From JAGTQI01 sp038868115 (GTDB lineage Archaea; Thermoproteota; Bathyarchaeia; Bathyarchaeales; Bathycorpusculaceae): DNA of 11,104 nucleotides. Each line of letters begins with the position of its first letter. The first letter of the stretch is position 1. Positions 6,695 to 11,104 of this stretch are shown piece after piece. Under the pieces are notes generated by a model. The model saw only the letters and a program-made list of their open reading frames with translations. It was not told the DNA's origin and searched no databases. Location: positions 1 to 11,104 of the forward strand of contig JAWBXA010000031.1 in NCBI GenBank assembly GCA_038868115.1, written 5' to 3'. A program made the position numbers and the translations under genes.

Positions 6695-7876
6695 CTAAGC
6701 GGCTTTATAGTAGGTTATTAACAGATTGAGCCAGGTTGTTTCCTTCACAAAACATTGCACATACGTTTCGTATCTGCTGCTGTAGGTTTGCAGGTTTGGC
6801 GGGAAATTTATTGTAAGTCCAAACTGTTTTTCATCAAGGTTCCCTTGTGGATTTATGTGATCTTCTGCAAACACCGTGGCGGCTATCTTCTTCATAAGAT
6901 TCTGTGCCAATATGTCGATGACTTCATCCTCTGCCTTTCCTTCAATTATCTTTGCAAATTTGTAGAGGTCTATGTAATAGCAGGCGCCCATTGTGCCCAT
7001 AATGAATTTTTGCTGAGACGCCCCTCTAGCGTCTGCGATTATTCCTTTATACATATCGATGTTTTGGCTTAGGTGATCAGCGAAGATGTTTAGACTTTCC
7101 GCCATCTCAGGAACTTTGGCTTCGTCTATGGCTGAGAGTTGGACGAAATATGTGGATTTCATGTTAGCATAGTAGCTAACATATTGTTCCACAATTTCCT
7201 TGCTAAATGTGTAGGGGTCAACATTTGGGTTTGCCGATAAATACCGCATTATGCTCTCATATGGCCAACCGTATCCCGGTATCAGCATCTCTGAGCCTAT
7301 AACAATGTTTGCGACGTCTTTCAGCTCGTAACAGACCTCAACCATGCCCATTAGGCACGCGTCAAAGCCAACGATGTCAACCTTAACTTTATAGTTCTGC
7401 TCGGCCTCTGTTAGGGCGGTTTCTATGTCATGTGGCGATAGATGGTTTCCACTTGACTCATCCCAGCAGACTCCGCGGTAACCTCCACCATGATCCCACA
7501 AGTCGAGAATGTAATGTTCTGCAGGATATTTCTTCAAAACGTATTTTACAAACCATGCTAGAGTTATTGGGGAACCCATGTCAACCTCACCGAGCGAAAG
7601 AACGACTTCAACGCTTTTGTGGGCGACCTTGTAGAGGTATGCTGGTTTGTCTAGCCTATCCATTAAGACTATGACGTTCACGTTTACCCCTGGCGTTAAA
7701 CCGACGCTCATTTGCTGAACGTTTAAGGGACCGTAAGGGTCAAGGTTATTGTCAGCGTCTAAGTAAACCATAAAAGTCCACGAAGCTTTTTTGGGCTTAG
7801 CAGAAACAACAACTGAAAATTCGCTTAAGAGAAGGGTGACAGCCAATGCAATAAGAACAATTTTAATGCCCCTCAT
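6695..7876 (-). CDS. Secreted clostripain-like cysteine protease (peptidase family C11)
   Basis: Extracellular endopeptidase of the caspase-fold clan; family members cut after arginine or lysine. A signal peptide covers residues 1-26 (basic start, hydrophobic IVLIALAVTLLLSEF, cleavage likely after VVSA). The mature protein opens with the family strand WTFMVYLDADNNLD (33-46), then VIVLMDRLD. The catalytic pair is visible: H129 in LWDHGGG and C174 in GFDACLMGM, followed by IGSEMLIPGYGWPY. It is 393 residues with no C-terminal membrane segment, so it looks freely secreted. The ATG at 7876 has GGGAG six bases upstream and a TATA-like box at 7911-7918, implying its own promoter although the M28 peptidase gene lies just upstream on the same strand. 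Clostripain-type peptidases have been reported from sedimentary MCG archaea as part of protein degradation. Cleavage specificity cannot be read from the sequence. Confidence 0.92.
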   Translation of the reverse strand: MRGIKIVLIALAVTLLLSEFSVVVSAKPKKASWTFMVYLDADNNLDPYGPLNVQQMSVGLTPGVNVNVIVLMDRLDKPAYLYKVAHKSVEVVLSLGEVDMGSPITLAWFVKYVLKKYPAEHYILDLWDHGGGYRGVCWDESSGNHLSPHDIETALTEAEQNYKVKVDIVGFDACLMGMVEVCYELKDVANIVIGSEMLIPGYGWPYESIMRYLSANPNVDPYTFSKEIVEQYVSYYANMKSTYFVQLSAIDEAKVPEMAESLNIFADHLSQNIDMYKGIIADARGASQQKFIMGTMGACYYIDLYKFAKIIEGKAEDEVIDILAQNLMKKIAATVFAEDHINPQGNLDEKQFGLTINFPPNLQTYSSRYETYVQCFVKETTWLNLLITYYKAA

Positions 7877-7910
7877 ATGTTTCTCCCGTTATGTAGAACC
7901 TCTAATCTGG

Positions 7911-7918
7911 TTTATATG
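7911..7918 (-). promoter_or_regulatory. Putative TATA box of the C11 protease gene
   Basis: CATATAAA on the minus strand. A start site 26 bases from its centre falls near 7888, leaving a leader of about a dozen bases that opens at the GGGAG ribosome binding site (7887-7883). Confidence 0.5.
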
Positions 7919-8016
7919 AATTGTTTCTACCGTGAAAATTGAAGACTAACACTTATAGTCCCACTCGCTATTATGCATGAAACTATTTTGACGAGAGGAA
8001 TCGTTGTTTTCGGTTC

Positions 8017-8050
8017 AAAAATGGGGGGTTGTTGGGATTTTAATCCCAAC
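8017..8050 (-). terminator. Hairpin and T-run terminator candidate of the M28 peptidase gene
   Basis: A perfect 9-bp inverted repeat, GTTGGGATT (8031-8039) and AATCCCAAC (8042-8050) around two bases, lies 28 bases past the M28 stop codon. On the minus strand five T (8021-8017) follow after a C-rich nine-base spacer. The spacer makes it an imperfect intrinsic terminator; it could instead be a 3' processing or stability hairpin. Confidence 0.5.
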
Positions 8051-8078
8051 GTATTCTATGTTTGAGATGCTCTATCAT

Positions 8079-10160
8079 TTACTTTAAAAGGTCGGTAGCC
8101 TCTTTTACTAGGGGGATTACGTCCTTTAGGGTGTTAGTTATGTACTCGATGCGTTGTCGATAAACTTCAACGGATTCGGCATATTTAGATTTAAAGGAAG
8201 CTATTTCGTCGCTGAAGTCTTTAATGCCCATCGCTTTTTTGTATGCTAAGGAGTTGTACTCTTGCCAAAGGTCTATGAATGGCGCAAGATGTGCTTGGCC
8301 TCCCCAGTTTAGCTTCGGCCATTCCGGTGAATGATGCTCTAGTTCACGCTTGAAAACCTCATAGCTTACTCGAGGCGCGTACCAGTTGTTACTTACCCAC
8401 CACTCCAACTCCCGCATGGCTGTCGTTGGATCTCCCATTTCTAGAGCCTTTATTGCTAAGCGAAGATGGGTCACGTCAAGCTCTACTTGTTCATGAGGAT
8501 AGATGGTGTAATCCCAAACGTTTAAGGCGGTGAAGCTGGATAATAAGATGCGAGCTGCTTCTCGAATCTTCTGTTGAACTGCATCAGCTAATTCAGGAGG
8601 AACCCTCTTTTTATCGACTCTATTGAATTCTCGTGCCACCTTCAAAAATTTATTTGCCTCTGTTAAGATAGGTTTTGGATCAATGCCAGCTGCCTTCATT
8701 AGATTGGCGTTTAAGCGGTCTAGGAGGTTTTCAGCTCTAGTTTCAAAGTTGTACGGTTGAATCGGCGCTTGATCCAAATCGACAATCACCCTCGTGCAAA
8801 ACTTCATTATATTTTCAAGATAGCTCCAATCCATTATGTCAACAGTGTCAAGTTGAGTATGATAAGGATACGAAGGCGAGGTGAAGGAAGCTGCAAAGTA
8901 TATGGTCGGTACACCTGCAGCAGCGTATGGCCAATCATCAGCCCAGCTGTATACTTCAGTCACCGACCAGCCATAAGGTAAAAATTTACGGTTCCTTCCC
9001 AACTCACGTTTTATAAACGATTTCAACTCCTGGACTACACGAACCTCGAGAGGAGCACCAGTAAACGCCATACCTTCAAAGTTCAAAAAGGCAACAGCTT
9101 TCTTCTGCCACTCAGGATGAGCCCGGGTTATTCTCCACCAAGCTCCGATAAGCCAATCGTAATAGGCGTCGGTGCAACCATATTCTTCGGCGGTGTTAGT
9201 GGTGAAGATAAGTGTTCTTTCAGGCTGATAGCCACTGTCTTTGATTGCCCTTGCCAAGGTCATCATTGCTGCCACACCGCCTGTGTCATCTAAAGCGCCA
9301 AAGAACCAAGCATCGTGATGAGCACCAAATATGATGTACTCATCGGATCTTTTTCCTGGGATGTACCCTATGGTATTCCATCCTTCGCTCTGATACAGTT
9401 CAACTAGGCTCACCATAGTCCCCACTACGGGACCTTTTTTCATGAGCTCAAGGATCTCTGCTGCTGCTTCCTTACTTATCCCGATTAGGGGTACGAAATC
9501 TGAGCTGTAGCATGCGTCAAAGCTTGGAAGAGCATTAGGAGCCTGCGCATATGCTCCTCCTGGAGGATTGTAAAGGATTACTCCTAATGCCCCGTGAATT
9601 GTGGCCTCGTGGCCGATCATGTTAATCCAAGCATCCTCCGGACTCCAATACGCAAGCACCAATTTTCCACTAACACTTATTCCATCAGCTTTTAGCCTTT
9701 CATAATCCGGACGAAGCCCCTTACCAACGTATACTATCTCTGCCGTTATACCATCTTTATCAGTACCTGGTACGCCCCCATACGACGAGGCGATATATGT
9801 CTTTCCGCCATTTATTGTCAGCCAAGCTCCACTAAACTCCCATGCGTCCACCGGAACCGGCTCCAAAGCGACATTCACAAGACCAATCTCTTTCATCTGT
9901 TTAGCAATAAAAGATGCAGTCTCATAGTCTTGAGGTGTCCCCGTTGCCCTAAAGCCCAAGAATTCTGGACAGACGTAAGACCCTATACACGTGAGTGTGT
10001 GTTCAATGAATTTAGCATATTCTATATCAATTTTACTTGCTATTTTATCTGCCCACGACTCAACGGCAAACGTTTGAGGCGTGATCGTTGCCAAAATACT
10101 CAGAACAAAGATTGAAGCAATAAACAATGCTTTTACACTTGTAACTACTTTCGCTTTCAT
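8079..10160 (-). CDS. Secreted M28-family zinc peptidase with inserted PA domain
   Basis: Exported two-zinc aminopeptidase or carboxypeptidase, architecturally like glutamate carboxypeptidase II. A signal peptide covers residues 1-32 (ALFIASIFVLSILATI, cleavage likely after TFA). Then come the start of the peptidase domain (45-110), a PA domain at about 115-255 (GKLVLAYW, GALGVILYNPPGG), and the metal-binding core: H281/H282 with D283 in GAHHDAW, D291 in ALDDTGG, E325-E326 in TAEE, E362 in LNFEG and H434 in YPYHTQLDT. All expected ligands are present; E362 replaces the aspartate of glutamate carboxypeptidase II. Residues about 470-693 are mostly helical, in the place of the dimerisation domain. 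The ATG follows a purine-rich ribosome binding site (GAGGGAGAAAGG). There is no C-terminal anchor. It sits between the beta-helix protein and the C11 protease on the same strand. It probably trims peptides outside the cell; exact specificity is unknown. Confidence 0.92.
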   Translation of the reverse strand: MKAKVVTSVKALFIASIFVLSILATITPQTFAVESWADKIASKIDIEYAKFIEHTLTCIGSYVCPEFLGFRATGTPQDYETASFIAKQMKEIGLVNVALEPVPVDAWEFSGAWLTINGGKTYIASSYGGVPGTDKDGITAEIVYVGKGLRPDYERLKADGISVSGKLVLAYWSPEDAWINMIGHEATIHGALGVILYNPPGGAYAQAPNALPSFDACYSSDFVPLIGISKEAAAEILELMKKGPVVGTMVSLVELYQSEGWNTIGYIPGKRSDEYIIFGAHHDAWFFGALDDTGGVAAMMTLARAIKDSGYQPERTLIFTTNTAEEYGCTDAYYDWLIGAWWRITRAHPEWQKKAVAFLNFEGMAFTGAPLEVRVVQELKSFIKRELGRNRKFLPYGWSVTEVYSWADDWPYAAAGVPTIYFAASFTSPSYPYHTQLDTVDIMDWSYLENIMKFCTRVIVDLDQAPIQPYNFETRAENLLDRLNANLMKAAGIDPKPILTEANKFLKVAREFNRVDKKRVPPELADAVQQKIREAARILLSSFTALNVWDYTIYPHEQVELDVTHLRLAIKALEMGDPTTAMRELEWWVSNNWYAPRVSYEVFKRELEHHSPEWPKLNWGGQAHLAPFIDLWQEYNSLAYKKAMGIKDFSDEIASFKSKYAESVEVYRQRIEYITNTLKDVIPLVKEATDLLK

Positions 10161-10187
10161 CCTTTCTCCCTCTTTCTGGTTTACACA

Positions 10188-10220
10188 TTTAAAAAGAGTA
10201 AAGAAAATTAAAAAATTTTA
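10188..10220 (-). promoter_or_regulatory. A/T-rich promoter region of the M28 peptidase gene
   Basis: Two TATA-like stretches lie here on the minus strand: TTTTTAAATG near 10197-10188 and TAAAATTTTTT near 10220-10210. The outer one would leave a leader of about 25 bases that includes the ribosome binding site, and the inner one only a few bases, so the outer fits better. The rest of 10161-10346 holds only short palindromes such as CTTTTAAAAG at 10233-10242 and a T5 run near 10260 that may end the upstream gene. Confidence 0.3.
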
Positions 10221-10346
10221 TCGCAGTTTCCGCTTTTAAAAGTGCAAGTAATGGCATAAAAAGAGGGTTTATGAGGAATCGCCCCTTTTATTTTCAAAAC
10301 TGTAATTATCGCTCTAATATTCGTTTATCAGCGATTAAAGGAAGCT

Positions 10347-11104
10347 TTATGATATATGTTTTTGTCTCCGTGGTTTGCCAGTTGGTTTTGTGGTGTCTTT
10401 GAACATATAAATTGTTGCAAACAGCGTTAAAGTGATTAGTAGGAGTATCGCTGGATTATGAAGTTCTGGTATAACCTGCATGAGTGGGATGTTATCTTTT
10501 GCGTTGGCGCTTCCAACGATTGTGTATGCTGTGTCTCCGTATCCGTCGTTGTTCGCGTCAACTCCGTGATAGTCGCTCCAGTAGTTTCCATCCCAGTTGT
10601 TTTGTTGTCCATCGTCTTGTGCGTTTCGTGTATTGATGAAGTTGTTACAGTGGATTTCGCAGTTGAAGGCTGGGTTAAGCCATATGCCTAGGGAGTTATT
10701 TCTTATGTCGCAGTATTCTACTTTAATGTAACTTGACGAATCAAGCCATATTCCGCTGTATTCGTTAGAGTGGACTAGGCAGTTCAAAATTGTGTTGTTA
10801 ATGGTTACATAAAAGTACACTCCGTGGCCGTTGTCGTGAATTTCGCAGTTTTTTATGGAATTGTTTATCGAAGATTCAGCGTAAACACCATAGAGGCTAC
10901 CGTAGATTTCGCAATTTTCGACTATAGTGTTGTTAACATGTCGCATGTAAAGGCTGTAGTATCGTCCGTCTCCGATTTGGCAATTCTCTAACTTAATGTT
11001 AGTTGATGAATAGAGAAGGATAGCGTCACCAACTATATGACCGATATCGCTGCTGGAGATGACTATATTTCTTGAGTCATATACATATATGCCTTGATGG
11101 CCTC
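10347..11104 (-). CDS. NosD-like parallel beta-helix surface protein with C-terminal membrane anchor (partial, N-terminus off the right edge)
   Basis: The frame is open to the window edge, so the methionine at 10946 is internal and at least 252 residues are visible. They form right-handed beta-helix repeats of about 22-25 residues with recurring patterns such as NNTIVENCEIYG, NNSIKNCEIHDNG, NNTILNCLVHSN and YIKVEYCDIRNN. The repeats close with the NosD-type ending NNFINT, then NNWDGNYWSDYHGVDANNDGYGDT, which has an acidic loop that may bind calcium. After PELHNP comes a hydrophobic segment (AILLLITLTLFATIYMF) and a basic tail (KPTGKPRRQKH), the arrangement of archaeal surface proteins anchored or sorted at the C-terminus. 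Proteins of this repeat class bind or cut polysaccharides, but no catalytic residue can be named, so its function is unknown. It ends 186 bases upstream of the M28 peptidase gene. Confidence 0.82.
   Translation of the reverse strand, partial: GHQGIYVYDSRNIVISSSDIGHIVGDAILLYSSTNIKLENCQIGDGRYYSLYMRHVNNTIVENCEIYGSLYGVYAESSINNSIKNCEIHDNGHGVYFYVTINNTILNCLVHSNEYSGIWLDSSSYIKVEYCDIRNNSLGIWLNPAFNCEIHCNNFINTRNAQDDGQQNNWDGNYWSDYHGVDANNDGYGDTAYTIVGSANAKDNIPLMQVIPELHNPAILLLITLTLFATIYMFKDTTKPTGKPRRQKHIS

Noticed and set aside
10308..10335. 6-bp inverted repeat ATCGCT/AGCGAT as terminator of the beta-helix gene
   Set aside because: The arms are short with a 16-base loop and no adjoining T run; expected by chance in A/T-rich sequence.
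10347..10946. Complete 199-residue protein starting at the internal methionine
   Set aside because: The same frame stays open with beta-helix repeats to the window edge, so the true start lies outside.
10541..11104. Repeated short motifs as a CRISPR-like or DNA tandem array
   Set aside because: The periodicity is at protein level (beta-helix coils) and the DNA repeats are degenerate with no spacers.

Overview
The window looks archaeal, most likely a Bathyarchaeota-like (MCG) or related TACK-lineage metagenome scaffold; this is inferred from gene content, with no phylogeny run. Archaeal marks are a multi-OB-fold RPA-type single-stranded DNA-binding protein, a two-subunit aconitase-X-type phosphomevalonate dehydratase (archaeal modified mevalonate pathway), A/T-rich TATA-like boxes about 26 bases from inferred start sites, and a likely leaderless gene. 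Three runs of about 100 N, one flanked by an unmerged duplicate, show that this is a scaffolded assembly.

Layout. Positions 1-3106 (minus strand) hold a class III aminotransferase followed 52 bases later by a tungsten-type aldehyde:ferredoxin oxidoreductase that runs off the left edge. Divergent from these, 3261-5087 (plus) holds the large and small subunits of the phosphomevalonate dehydratase. Converging on them, 5137-6429 (minus) encodes the RPA-like protein, with a tRNA-Thr(TGT) upstream at 6493-6569. From 6695 to the right edge, all on the minus strand, come a secreted C11 (clostripain-like) cysteine protease, a secreted M28 zinc peptidase with an inserted PA domain, and the C-terminal part of a NosD-like parallel beta-helix surface protein with a membrane-anchoring tail. 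No gene-free stretch exceeds about 200 bases.

How the genes may work together. The two exported peptidases and the anchored beta-helix protein suggest extracellular breakdown of proteins. The aminotransferase and the aldehyde oxidoreductase fit the next steps, in which amino acids are deaminated and the derived aldehydes oxidised to acids with reduction of ferredoxin. This agrees with the protein-degrading lifestyle proposed for sedimentary MCG archaea, but the link across the window is inference. The dehydratase pair (isoprenoid lipid precursors), RPA and tRNA are housekeeping genes.

I found no clearly new defence, mobile or CRISPR-like system. The most useful observations are that all three N gaps appear to be artefacts whose removal restores normal-length proteins, a cysteine cluster inside the aminotransferase, a divergent promoter pair built on the same palindromic octamer, and the exported-peptidase cluster.
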